64,000 nucleotides of DNA from Mangrovimicrobium sp048323675. GTDB taxonomy: Bacteria > Pseudomonadota > Gammaproteobacteria > Pseudomonadales > Halieaceae. Location of the stretch: the NCBI RefSeq assembly GCF_048323675.1, contig NZ_JBLWFK010000003.1, positions 124,001 to 188,000 of the forward strand, in the 5' to 3' direction. The notes under the pieces were generated by a model. That model searched no databases, was not told the origin of the DNA, and worked only from the letters and a program-made list of their open reading frames with translations. Below are positions 42,094 through 50,608 of this stretch, piece by piece (positions within the stretch are counted from its first letter, which is position 1; the number at the start of each line of letters is the position of its first letter). A program made the position numbers and the translations under genes.

Positions 42094-43737
42094 GTGTCAT
42101 CCAGTGAAAAAATCCGCGGCTTGCTCTGCGGCATCAGCCAGACTATTGCCCACGAAGAGGCGTTCCAGGGCAATACCTCGGCATCGGCGGGATTGCCGCT
42201 GGCGAAAATCTACACCGCCAGTGCGAACAAAGGCGAGGTTGCCGGTGAATACCCGTTCACACGGGGCGTTACCAGCAACATGTACCACGATGGCCACTGG
42301 GTGATGGGGATGTATTCCGGTTATGGTTCGCCAACCGAGACCAAAAAACGCTTCAAGCTGCTGCTCGAAGCGGGACAAACCGGCCTGTCCGTCGCTCTCG
42401 ACCTGCCGACCCAGACCGGCGTCGATTCTGACGACCCGCTGGCAAAGGGTGAGGTGGGCAAGGTAGGGGTGGCGTTGAACTCCGTCGACGATATGATCGC
42501 GATGCTGGACGGCTTGCCCCTGGAAAACCTCAGGCAGATGCGCACTACCGCCAACGCGATCTCGCCCATATTTACCGCGTTTACCCTGGTCGCCATGGAG
42601 GAGTTGGGGATCGACCCTTCCTCATTCAAACTGCTCCTGCAAAACGACCCGTTGAAGGAATTCACCTCCCGCGGGACCTGGATCTTTCCCCCGGCCGCGA
42701 GTATCAAGTTTTCGGTGGATGTCATCGAATACTTCCAGGAGTATTACCCCAGTTGGCAACCGATCCAGTTCTGTGGCTACCATATTCGCGACGCGGGGGG
42801 GACCGCCACCCAGGAGGTTGGCGTCAGCATACTCAATGGGCTGGCCTATCTCGACGCAGCCGAGGCGCGCGGCGTCGACATCAGCAAGATTTCGCCCACG
42901 CTATTCACCTTTCTTGCAGCCAGCGTGGATATTTTTGAAGAAGCAGCCAAATTCCGGGCGACACGCCGTCTCTGGGCGAAAATCCTCCACGAGCGCTATG
43001 GCGTACCCGAGGAAGCTGCCACCATCCGTATTTTTTCCTACACCCTCGGCGGCGCCCTGACTGCTCAGGAACCACACAATAATATTGCCCGCATTGCCTA
43101 CGAAGCCCTCGCGGCTGTGCTCGGGGGCACCCAGACCCTGGCGACCAGTTCCTGGGATGAAGCACTTTCACTGCCCTCGGAAGATGCCGCCCACCTTTCC
43201 TTGCGAATACAGCAAATTATCGGCGCGGAGGCGGGAGCAGCCAAAGTGGTCGACCCCCTGGGGGGCTCCTACTACGTGGAAAACCTGACAGACCGCCTGG
43301 AGGCCGAAATTGCCGCCTATGTCGTCGAACTAATTGACGCCGGCGGCGCGGTAAAAGGCATTGAAGACGGCAGTATCAGCGCGCAACTCGGTGAATCCGC
43401 CTACCGCGAATACCGCGATATCGCCGAGGGCAGGAAACTGCTTGTCGGGGTCAACTACAAAACCCGTGCCGCAGAAAGCAATGCCCTTCCGGTTGCAACC
43501 CCGGCGTTTCCGGATGCCACCGATGAAGCCATGGCTTCGCTCGCGGCGACCCGCGAGAAACGCATACCGGAGCGGGTCGATGGGGCACTGCTGGCCGTCG
43601 AACTGGCAGCGCGCAACGACGAGAATACCATTCCAGCGATTATCGAAGCCGCGCGTGCGCGCGCCACCATCGGTGAAATCTGCACAACCCTGGCCAAGGT
43701 GTGGGGAAGGCATCCGGTGAGCCAGGAATCGATCTAG
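42094..43737 (+). CDS. B12-dependent acyl-CoA mutase large subunit
   Basis: A 547-residue (beta/alpha)8 substrate-binding subunit of the methylmalonyl-CoA mutase family without a B12 domain, like IcmA and HcmA. Aligned by eye to P. shermanii MutB, Tyr74 matches Tyr89, Arg193 in KEFTSRGTWIFPP matches Arg207 and His230 in GYHIRDAGG matches His244. But the Arg82 and Arg87 positions are Gly67 and Gly72, and Phe117 is Leu102. Retained Tyr/Arg would suit a dicarboxyl-CoA, as in ethylmalonyl-CoA mutase, whose DLPTQTG and SRGT segments it also shares. It therefore differs from typical isobutyryl- and 2-hydroxyisobutyryl-CoA mutases. Substrate unknown. The small subunit is encoded at 27.5 kb. Confidence 0.9.
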   Translation: MSSSEKIRGLLCGISQTIAHEEAFQGNTSASAGLPLAKIYTASANKGEVAGEYPFTRGVTSNMYHDGHWVMGMYSGYGSPTETKKRFKLLLEAGQTGLSVALDLPTQTGVDSDDPLAKGEVGKVGVALNSVDDMIAMLDGLPLENLRQMRTTANAISPIFTAFTLVAMEELGIDPSSFKLLLQNDPLKEFTSRGTWIFPPAASIKFSVDVIEYFQEYYPSWQPIQFCGYHIRDAGGTATQEVGVSILNGLAYLDAAEARGVDISKISPTLFTFLAASVDIFEEAAKFRATRRLWAKILHERYGVPEEAATIRIFSYTLGGALTAQEPHNNIARIAYEALAAVLGGTQTLATSSWDEALSLPSEDAAHLSLRIQQIIGAEAGAAKVVDPLGGSYYVENLTDRLEAEIAAYVVELIDAGGAVKGIEDGSISAQLGESAYREYRDIAEGRKLLVGVNYKTRAAESNALPVATPAFPDATDEAMASLAATREKRIPERVDGALLAVELAARNDENTIPAIIEAARARATIGEICTTLAKVWGRHPVSQESI

Positions 43738-43752
43738 GGAGAAAGACCCGAT

Positions 43753-44799
43753 TCAACGCGAGTTTTCAAAGCGTATTTCCGCCGCAGGGAACCTGTCGTC
43801 AATATGCTGGAGCGAATACAGCGCTTTCTTGTCGTGCTTTAGATAGGCGTTGAAAAAATCCAGCAACGCAGTGCGGGTAATTTCTCTCTGCACTTGTGGT
43901 TCGATAAGATCAACCGGTTGCTGGCATCCCGGCACCTGCATTGCGGGGGCACTCCTTGCGAAAAACAGGCAATCGGGATTCAGCCCGTCTGGATGTTTGT
44001 CGTCCCCATCGCGAAACCAGACATGGGTCCCGCCGGCAATGAGGACCTCCTGCTTGGGCGGTTCCACCCGCGAGTAGGCGGCAAACGGCCGACCGGTAAG
44101 GCTGGCGAAAACATCGTGCTGCGCAGAGAGAAACAGTGCCGGCACCGCAACCGGGGCATGCTGCACACCGACAAACCCGAAACCGAATGCCAGAACTGCC
44201 TGGACCGGGTCGCCGGCCCCGATCATGGCGTTGGCGCCGATCCGCGGATCCCGCAGCTGGGCGCCGTAGTTCAGGAAATACCCGGTGACTGCACCGAGGG
44301 AATGACCGACGACGCCGATTTCTTCCGGGTCAATGATCGCGCCCAGTTCCGGGTCGGCCAGCAACTGGTCGATGACAAAACTGACGTCCTTTGGCTGGTT
44401 GGGTGCGTCGGTGCCTACTGCCATGGGTATACCGGTGAACGATTCCCGCGAGGTCAGGGGGAAGGTTGGGGCGGCTACCACATAACCGTGCCGCACCAGG
44501 TGGTTGACGAAGTGCGAGGCGTTACTCGCATAACCATAGGTGCCATGACTGTAGATAATCAGGGGCAGCGAATGGGCGCCCTGCCCCGCAGCCCCCGCCG
44601 GGTACCAGACGGACACATCGATCCGGCGATCGGGCGTTCCGGGAAACTTGAACGCCTTTTTGATGGATCGGGACACATCGGTGAAGCTGCGCTTCTCGAA
44701 CACCACATCTGGCGAGTCTTGCGCGTAGCCCGTTGAAGTCACAGCGGCGACCAATATAAAAACAAATAAACGGGAAACTCTGCACAGTACTGCAGGCAT
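43753..44799 (-). CDS. Secreted alpha/beta hydrolase (PAF-acetylhydrolase/dienelactone type)
   Basis: The start is the ATG at 44799 behind AAGGATAATAACT. The 348-residue product begins with a signal peptide (RLFVFILVAAVTSTGYAQ). The hydrolase core has LPLIIYSHGTYGYASN (oxyanion region), the nucleophile elbow VVGHSLGAVTG, a putative acid in SAQHDVF and His in GTHVWF. The pattern resembles platelet-activating-factor acetylhydrolase and chlorophyllase-like esterases. It probably cleaves an ester in the periplasm. It faces the mutase gene with 15 bases between stops. Confidence 0.8.
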   Translation of the reverse strand: MPAVLCRVSRLFVFILVAAVTSTGYAQDSPDVVFEKRSFTDVSRSIKKAFKFPGTPDRRIDVSVWYPAGAAGQGAHSLPLIIYSHGTYGYASNASHFVNHLVRHGYVVAAPTFPLTSRESFTGIPMAVGTDAPNQPKDVSFVIDQLLADPELGAIIDPEEIGVVGHSLGAVTGYFLNYGAQLRDPRIGANAMIGAGDPVQAVLAFGFGFVGVQHAPVAVPALFLSAQHDVFASLTGRPFAAYSRVEPPKQEVLIAGGTHVWFRDGDDKHPDGLNPDCLFFARSAPAMQVPGCQQPVDLIEPQVQREITRTALLDFFNAYLKHDKKALYSLQHIDDRFPAAEIRFENSR

Positions 44800-44839
44800 A
44801 GTTATTATCCTTGGGTTTCTATAATTATTTTGCGCGGTA

Positions 44840-45226
44840 TCAGGCGACCTGCAATCCGCAATAGACCCCGAGCTTGTTGCCATCCGGGTCGCGCAGGTAG
44901 GCGCCGAAGGCGCCACGCGCCTGGGGCTTGGGCTCCGGCACGCCCTCGCAACTTCCGCCGTTGGCAAGACCCGCCGCATGCCAGGCCCGCACTGCGTCTT
45001 CACTGGTCGCGGTAAAGAGTACGGTGCCTCCGTTGGCATGGGTCACCGGGTTACCGTCCCGCGCCGGCCCGAGGATCAGCGAGGTGCCGTCGGGAAACTG
45101 ATACATCACGATAGGATGCTCCTCGGGTGCAATGCCCGGGGCAGCCCCTAGAGCGCCTAATGTGGCATCGTAAAAAGCCCTGGCTTTGACCCGATTATCG
45201 GTTCCCAGGCGGACACTTTTTAACAT
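44840..45226 (-). CDS. VOC/glyoxalase-fold protein
   Basis: The start is the ATG at 45226, with CTGGAGAATACATC ahead. The 128-residue protein is a single vicinal-oxygen-chelate module: LKSVRLGTDNRVKARAFYDATLGAL, then HPIVMYQFPDGTSLILG, a second half with GGTVLFTATSEDAVRAWHAAG and the ending GAYLRDPDGNKLGVYCG. It is of the small glyoxalase/bleomycin-resistance type; the metal ligands are not complete, so a catalytic role is uncertain. It lies 40 bases ahead of the hydrolase gene on the same strand. Confidence 0.8.
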   Translation of the reverse strand: MLKSVRLGTDNRVKARAFYDATLGALGAAPGIAPEEHPIVMYQFPDGTSLILGPARDGNPVTHANGGTVLFTATSEDAVRAWHAAGLANGGSCEGVPEPKPQARGAFGAYLRDPDGNKLGVYCGLQVA

Positions 45227-45442
45227 GATGTATTCTCCAGTTCGATAAGGATTTGCAGCGCCAACTCCGGCGTCTGGCGCAATTCGTAGTTCATTGATCG
45301 CTCGTCTTCGGCAGCCAGGGGTAACACCACCGAGACCATGCAACATCGCATTTGACGCCAACAGTAAGAGCGCCAGGTTTGTTGCGAAAGGTTCTACCTT
45401 CAGAAATGACGGCATTGTTCATAGACACTCGCTGAACTGAAC

Positions 45443-46510
45443 TCAGCTCATCACACCCAGGCGACGATAGGCATCACTACGGGTTACCGCAGCACCCAGC
45501 CGCTGGAAATTTTCCTTGGTCTTTGCCGGATCCACACGGGTGGTGATCGCCCACAGGTAGAGGCCGTAGGGCGTCGCACGGCAGTATTCGTCCCATGCCG
45601 TTTCTCTGTCTACAGACTGGCCACCGTGTCGATCGAGTGCGTCGCGGTAGTAATCCACCAGCTCTCGCTCATACTGCTCCGCCAGTGCAACCGGTAATAC
45701 GCAGTTGATGTGGTAGGCCACGTCGATGGCCCAGTTGGCGGACTTGATCAGCTGCCAGTCGGCAAAGCCGGGACCATCCGCCGTGCGGTAGACATTGGCG
45801 ATATGGGTGTCGCCGTGCAGCAGTGTCTGCGGACCCTCCCGGCTCTGGTCCGCGAGCACGCGCAGGCCGGCCAGCAGGTTGCCGCCATCCAGGGTCGATT
45901 CCGGCAGGCCCTTGCCGCGCCCGTCGTGCATCTGCTGGTGAATCCAGGACTGGGGGAAATGCTTCGATTCCGCCATCCAGTCCAGCCCCCGGGGAATCCA
46001 GGGATTGCTCTCCAGCAGATGGGACGAGGCATGTAACAAAGCTATCTGCTCCAGGGTTTCCCGGGCCTGTTCCACGGTGAAGGGCGAATGGGTATCACAG
46101 AAGCTGCCGCCGGTGGCGATCACGTCCTCCATGATCATGATCGCCTGGCCGCTGTCATCGGTTACCACGCTGGGGCATGCGGGTACCCGCATACTGAGGT
46201 GCGGCGCAATGCGGGTATAGAAATTCGACTCGCGGGTGGTGACCTCGCCAGTGCTCTGGCGGTCCTGGTCGGTATCCAGGAAACCCTTCACGCAGTAGTG
46301 GAGGACGGTCTCGGGATCATTGGCGAAGCGTACCCCAATGCGCACCTTGGCCGCCATTGCCTTTACCACCTCGGCAAGCTGCACTTCGATGACCGGCGAA
46401 TTGCCACTCACGGAAGCAAGGGCTTCACCCAGCCAGGCCGGGTCAATCGCCTCCTGCAGCGTCTCGGGAATCATCAGGCCGGAACTTATTGTTTTATTTG
46501 CCTGCGCCAT
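45443..46510 (-). CDS. APH-like phosphotransferase
   Basis: A 355-residue protein-kinase-fold phosphotransferase. The catalytic loop LLHGDTHIANVY (near residue 232) has the HGDxxxxN pattern, and the metal-binding segment is FADWQ in place of the usual DWE. The N-lobe Lys is in HYCVKGFL. It resembles the ecdysteroid-kinase-like/choline-kinase group. Such genes often lie in sterol and lipid degradation clusters, and the kinase domain is fused to acyl-CoA dehydrogenase in ACAD10/11, which phosphorylates 4-hydroxyacyl-CoA. A similar role here is a guess. It is the last gene of the TetR operon. Confidence 0.8.
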   Translation of the reverse strand: MAQANKTISSGLMIPETLQEAIDPAWLGEALASVSGNSPVIEVQLAEVVKAMAAKVRIGVRFANDPETVLHYCVKGFLDTDQDRQSTGEVTTRESNFYTRIAPHLSMRVPACPSVVTDDSGQAIMIMEDVIATGGSFCDTHSPFTVEQARETLEQIALLHASSHLLESNPWIPRGLDWMAESKHFPQSWIHQQMHDGRGKGLPESTLDGGNLLAGLRVLADQSREGPQTLLHGDTHIANVYRTADGPGFADWQLIKSANWAIDVAYHINCVLPVALAEQYERELVDYYRDALDRHGGQSVDRETAWDEYCRATPYGLYLWAITTRVDPAKTKENFQRLGAAVTRSDAYRRLGVMS

Positions 46511-46521
46511 GCGGCTCTCCT

Positions 46522-46962
46522 TCAGTTATGCGGCGTGAGTTTCACCACGGGAATCAAGCGCTCGGTGCGCTCCGCGTACTGGTCGTAGTTCGGCCATACC
46601 TCCGTCGCCACTTTCCACAGATGATCGCGCTCCGCACCCTCGACGGTCACCGCCGTCGCCTTCATCACCTTGTCCAGTACCTGGATCTCGACTTCAGGGG
46701 TCTTGCTGATATTCAGGTACCAGGCGGGGTGCGTGGGCGCCCCCCCCTTGGAGGCGATGATGACGTAGTCGTCGCCTTCTTGCGCATAAATCAGCGGCGT
46801 GGTCCGCGGCTCGCCGGACTTGTTGCCGATGGTGGTCAGCAAAAGGGCGGTGGCGCCGTTCCATAGGTGTCCCACCTCGCCATTGGTTTCCCGGTAGCGC
46901 TTTACATGTTCCTGGTTGAGCAGGCTGATATCCGTCTGCACATAGCGGCTGGCATCGCTCAT
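46522..46962 (-). CDS. Ddn-like deazaflavin (F420)-dependent reductase
   Basis: A 146-residue split-barrel protein of the Ddn family: ALLLTTIGNKSGEPRTTPLIYAQEGDDYVIIASKGGAPTHPAWYLNI is the family signature, with the lysine-rich F420 phosphate contacts, and the C-terminal IPVVKLTP is also typical. The family reduces quinones, enones or nitro compounds with F420H2. This points to F420 use by the host, as does the LLM protein at the left edge, although no F420 synthesis gene is in the window. It is 11 bases ahead of the kinase gene. Confidence 0.86.
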   Translation of the reverse strand: MSDASRYVQTDISLLNQEHVKRYRETNGEVGHLWNGATALLLTTIGNKSGEPRTTPLIYAQEGDDYVIIASKGGAPTHPAWYLNISKTPEVEIQVLDKVMKATAVTVEGAERDHLWKVATEVWPNYDQYAERTERLIPVVKLTPHN

Positions 46963-46983
46963 TTCATACTCTCCGACAACGGC

Positions 46984-48174
46984 CTATTCACCGATCTTGT
47001 AGAAACGTTTCGCCCGTTCGCAAACGATCGCGTTGATGTCCGCAGCGGGAATGCCCTCGAAATCACGTTCAATCACACCCAGTGAATTCGGGAAGGTGGT
47101 TTCCGAGTGCGGGTAGTCGGAGGACCACATGATGTTCCTGCCGCCCGGGAGGTTGCGATTGAGAATGCCCACGCGGTCGTGGATAAACGAGCCGTAGACA
47201 TTCTGGTCCATGAACACGCTGGGCTTTTCCTTCAGCGGGCTATCGGTCCAGTAGCGCTGGCGCTCCCAGGTGCGGTCCATGTACTCCGCCATCCATGACA
47301 TCCAGCCCACCCCGCTCTCGACGATGGCGAGGCGCAGCTTGGGGAAACGCTGGAATAATGCGCCGTAGATCATGATCGCCACCGGCTCGGCCATGGCGGT
47401 TTTGCTCATGACGAGGTCGGGCAGGAAGTGCTGCTTGTTACCGAAGCGCGGCACGCGGCCGCCCAGGTGCATGGTCAGGGAAATGTCCAGTTCGCTGACC
47501 GTTTCCCAGAGCTTGTCGAATTCCGCATCGATGTAGGAGCGCTCGCCATTGGGGTTGCCCGACAGGCCCAGGGCCTGGGCGCTGAAGCCACCGGCTTTCG
47601 GCACGTCCGGGTCCATGGGGAAGGCGGGAATATTGATGGTAGTGAAACCCAACTGCGCGAGATTGCGGATCATCGCACAGGATTCGTCCACGTCGCGCAT
47701 GGGCACGTAGCCCACTGGCACCAGGCGCTTGCGATCGGCGCCGCAGAAATCCCACAGCCAGCGGTTGTAGGCCTCGAAGCTGGCGATGTAGAGGTCCGGG
47801 TTGGCGGTGCCCAGCGGGCCGCCGCCAAACAGGACCGCCGCATCCATGCCGTCGGTGGTCATGTCCTCGAGGCGGGTCTCCGGCAGCCAGACCGGACGCA
47901 TCTCCGAGCGCCGCCCGACCATCTTGTAGTCCTTGCCCTGGCGACCGGCCTGGTTGGAAATCATCAGCACTGGCCGCTTGTTGCCCTCGAACACGATCCA
48001 GTCGTGTTCGTCACCGTGTTCGATCCGCGGTGCCAGGTCGGCGAGGTGGGCCGGCAGGTAGTCCTTCCACATCTCGTAGGGCGGATCCATATGGGAGTCC
48101 GCATCCACGATGTAGCGTTTCGCGGCAGTGCCGCGCTGGCTATCGTCGGTCTGTTTCAGTGCTGCTGTAGACAT
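46984..48174 (-). CDS. Amidohydrolase-family metal hydrolase/decarboxylase (ACMSD-like)
   Basis: A 396-residue amidohydrolase-2 protein. The N-terminal metal site reads DADSHMDPP where ACMSD and gamma-resorcylate decarboxylase have D-x-H; a barrel His is in SLTMHLGGR near 235, and the C-terminal Asp in NIMWSSDYPHSETTFPNS near 345. The group covers decarboxylases and C-C or C-N hydrolases acting on cyclic acids and is frequent in steroid and aromatic degradation clusters. The gene lies between the DUF35 and the Ddn-like genes in the TetR operon. Confidence 0.86.
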   Translation of the reverse strand: MSTAALKQTDDSQRGTAAKRYIVDADSHMDPPYEMWKDYLPAHLADLAPRIEHGDEHDWIVFEGNKRPVLMISNQAGRQGKDYKMVGRRSEMRPVWLPETRLEDMTTDGMDAAVLFGGGPLGTANPDLYIASFEAYNRWLWDFCGADRKRLVPVGYVPMRDVDESCAMIRNLAQLGFTTINIPAFPMDPDVPKAGGFSAQALGLSGNPNGERSYIDAEFDKLWETVSELDISLTMHLGGRVPRFGNKQHFLPDLVMSKTAMAEPVAIMIYGALFQRFPKLRLAIVESGVGWMSWMAEYMDRTWERQRYWTDSPLKEKPSVFMDQNVYGSFIHDRVGILNRNLPGGRNIMWSSDYPHSETTFPNSLGVIERDFEGIPAADINAIVCERAKRFYKIGE

Positions 48175-48219
48175 ACCAAATCCTCCTCGTGATTTGATCC
48201 TTTACTTGTTCTGCGCCGG

Positions 48220-48663
48220 TCACCGGGTGAGCGGCCTGAACTGGGGGATGGTCAGGCCACTGTCGTGGGGCTGCAGGACCACGTCCAGTGGCATACCGAT
48301 ACTCACTGCGTCACAGGCACAATCGAGAATATTGCTGTGATAGAAAGGCCCTTCCTCCAACTGCACGACCGCAATCACGAAAGGCACCTTGTCGCGGGTA
48401 TCCGGGGTATAGGCGCGATGCATCACCGTGTAGGTGTAGAGTGTTCCCCGCCCGGAGGCCTCCACCCACTGCATGTCGGCATCGCCGTGCTCGACGCAGC
48501 GACTGGCCGGCCAGTAGTGCTGCTGGCACAGGTTGCAGCGGTGCAGGAGGAACCTGCCCTCTCTGCACCCTTCCCAGAAGGGCACGTCGGCGGGGTCGCC
48601 ACCGTAGCGGCGGATAGCTTCCATCAGCGGGTGTTGCGCAAGTTCTTGTAAGGTCTCGCTCAT
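48220..48663 (-). CDS. DUF35 zinc-ribbon/OB-fold protein, thiolase partner
   Basis: A 147-residue DUF35 protein. The zinc ribbon has CNLC near residue 39, but the second pair is reduced to Cys plus a His-containing CVEHGD, so metal binding may differ from the pair at 3.5 kb. The OB-fold follows (GRGTLYTYTVMHRAYTP, FVIAVVQLEEGPFYHSNIL) and the end is LTIPQFRPL. It follows the thiolase-fold gene by 15 bases and is expected to form a complex with that product. Confidence 0.86.
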   Translation of the reverse strand: MSETLQELAQHPLMEAIRRYGGDPADVPFWEGCREGRFLLHRCNLCQQHYWPASRCVEHGDADMQWVEASGRGTLYTYTVMHRAYTPDTRDKVPFVIAVVQLEEGPFYHSNILDCACDAVSIGMPLDVVLQPHDSGLTIPQFRPLTR

Positions 48664-48678
48664 AGTCTGTCCTGCCCC

Positions 48679-49818
48679 TCAGGGATTGCTGCCGAGGATC
48701 ATGCAGGCGTGGGCCCAGGTGTTCTGCACGCCGGCGTTCATGCCGTGACCGGAGACCAGCGAGGTTTCCGCCTTTTTCAGTTGGCCCGCGCCGGCCTCGC
48801 CGCGCAATTGCTGTACCGCCTCGGCGATGCCGGTAAACCCGGTGGAATAGTAGGCCGAGAGTTGCCCACCGCCGGTATTGGTAGGAATCAGGCCGTCGGG
48901 GCCCGCACCACCTTCGGCGTAGAGCGGCCCACCTTGCCCCTCTTTGACGAAGCCAAAGGCTTCCAGTTGCATCAGCGGCGAGATAGTGAAGGGGTCGTAA
49001 AGCTGGGCCATGTCGATATCCGCGACCGTCATACCCGCCTGCTGAAATGCACGGGCTTTCGCCGGGGCGATATTGTCGTGGTTCTCGAACACCTGCCCCT
49101 TGTGCCAGTTGACGATATTGTGGCCGGTGCCGGCACCGAGCACGTATACCGGCGTATTGCGCAGGCTGCGGGCGCGCTCCGCCGTCGTCACCAGCACCGC
49201 GATACCGCCGTCGGTATTGCGGGTGCAGTCGTAGCGGCGAAAGGGGTCGGTGATCATCGGCGAGGCCTGGTGTTCCGCCAGGGTCAGCGGCTTACCGTAG
49301 CCGAGGGTACCCGGGCGCTTCAGGGCATAGTCGCGCTGGGTAACCGCCACCGCGCCGAGGTGCCGGGAGGTCGTGCCGTAAAGGTGCATGTGGCGCCGGG
49401 CGTGAAAGGCGTGGGTCGCCGCCGCGCCCAGCAGGCCGTAGAGCATCGGGTAGCCGTAGCCGTAGGAACCGATATCCTGCTTGCCGCTGCTGGCGAAGGC
49501 CGTCTGGGCCTCGCCATAGACGCAGGCCACCACCTCCGCCTGCCCGGCCTCGATCATTGCCATCGCGGCGACGATGGAAAATACCGGGGTCGCACCGCCG
49601 GTCATCATCGACACCGAGAAGTTGGGCGACAGGCCCATGTAGCGCAGGTCCTCGCGGTCCACGTAGGCGCGGATATAGCCGTCGATGGCGTCGCGGGGAA
49701 GGCCCGCGTCCGCCAGTGCCAGGTCTACCGCCTGGGCGCGTAGCTCCCGGCCTTCAAGGCCGAGGCCGACACCCTGTTCGGTAACCCCGAGGCCGACGAT
49801 GGCACACTCGCTTCCCAT
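48679..49818 (-). CDS. Thiolase-fold protein lacking nucleophile Cys, probable Ltp2-like aldolase
   Basis: The start is the ATG at 49818 (MGSECAIVGLG), giving 379 residues; the upstream part of the frame is arginine-rich and overlaps the SDR gene. In the thiolase fold the nucleophile position reads MTGGATPVF, so the Cys is replaced by Ala76. The thiolase HDAF motif is YDPF (Tyr274), and the C-terminal His motif is replaced by NTGGGQLSAYYSTGF. It therefore cannot do thiolase chemistry and matches Ltp2-like retro-aldolases, supported by the DUF35 gene next door. Overlap-free operon spacing of 11 bases to the SDR gene. Confidence 0.85.
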   Translation of the reverse strand: MGSECAIVGLGVTEQGVGLGLEGRELRAQAVDLALADAGLPRDAIDGYIRAYVDREDLRYMGLSPNFSVSMMTGGATPVFSIVAAMAMIEAGQAEVVACVYGEAQTAFASSGKQDIGSYGYGYPMLYGLLGAAATHAFHARRHMHLYGTTSRHLGAVAVTQRDYALKRPGTLGYGKPLTLAEHQASPMITDPFRRYDCTRNTDGGIAVLVTTAERARSLRNTPVYVLGAGTGHNIVNWHKGQVFENHDNIAPAKARAFQQAGMTVADIDMAQLYDPFTISPLMQLEAFGFVKEGQGGPLYAEGGAGPDGLIPTNTGGGQLSAYYSTGFTGIAEAVQQLRGEAGAGQLKKAETSLVSGHGMNAGVQNTWAHACMILGSNP

Positions 49819-49829
49819 CTGCCCTGCCC

Positions 49830-50606
49830 CTAACCCATCGGCTTGCCGGCGGAGAGCCCGCCGTCCACCGGCAGGTTGACGCCGGTGATGTTGGAGGCGA
49901 GATCCGAGGCGAGGAACAGCGCGCCCGCGGCACACTCCTCGGGCTCGATCACCCGGCCCAGCGGGTGGTAGCCGGCCGTGTGCTGCCTGGCCATCTCGTT
50001 GGCTTTCAGCACACCGCCACCAAAGTTGGTCGGCATTGCCGCGGGGCAGACCGAGTTCACGCGAATACCTTTCTTGGCGACTTCCAGGGCGAGGCCGCGA
50101 GTGATACTGGTCACCGCGCCCTTGGAGGAACCGTAGACCACGCCACCGAAGCCGATCAGCCCGGCCACAGACGCGGTGATCACGATGCTGCCGCCCCCGC
50201 CCTGGGCTTCGAACTGGCGAATCGCGGACTTGCAGCCGTGGATCACACCGCCGACGTTGACCGAGGTGAGTTTCAGCAAATCTTCATCGGAGGCATCCAT
50301 GAAGGTTTGTCCCGGCTGCGTGGTGATGCCCGCATTGTTGTACATGACGTCGAGACGGCCAAACCGGTCCACGGCTGCTGCGACCAGTGCGTTGACGGAA
50401 TCGGCACTGGTGACGTCGCACTCGACCGCCAGGGCCTCGCCGCCTTGCGCGGCTACTTCCGCCGCCACTTCATCGACCGCGCCGAGGTTGATATCCGCCG
50501 CCACGACTTTCGCGCCGTGCTCGGCAAACAGCAGCACCGCGGCGCGACCGACGCCGGAACCGGCGCCGGTAATGATCGCGACTTTGTCCTGCAATAATCC
50601 TTGCAT
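49830..50606 (-). CDS. Short-chain dehydrogenase/reductase
   Basis: A 258-residue classical SDR: TGAGSGVGRAAVLLF for cofactor binding with Asp in AADINLGAV favouring NAD, NNAGITTQPG near 90, Ser in TASVAGLIG, and YGSSK as the catalytic Tyr/Lys. It probably oxidises a secondary alcohol to a ketone. The start is two bases after the stop of the ALDH gene, so the two are translationally coupled. Confidence 0.88.
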   Translation of the reverse strand: MQGLLQDKVAIITGAGSGVGRAAVLLFAEHGAKVVAADINLGAVDEVAAEVAAQGGEALAVECDVTSADSVNALVAAAVDRFGRLDVMYNNAGITTQPGQTFMDASDEDLLKLTSVNVGGVIHGCKSAIRQFEAQGGGGSIVITASVAGLIGFGGVVYGSSKGAVTSITRGLALEVAKKGIRVNSVCPAAMPTNFGGGVLKANEMARQHTAGYHPLGRVIEPEECAAGALFLASDLASNITGVNLPVDGGLSAGKPMG

Positions 50607-50608
50607 TG

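Noticed and set aside
42094..43737. Naming the mutase hcmA or icmA
   Set aside because: The pocket residues do not match either enzyme (Tyr and Arg kept, two Arg to Gly changes).
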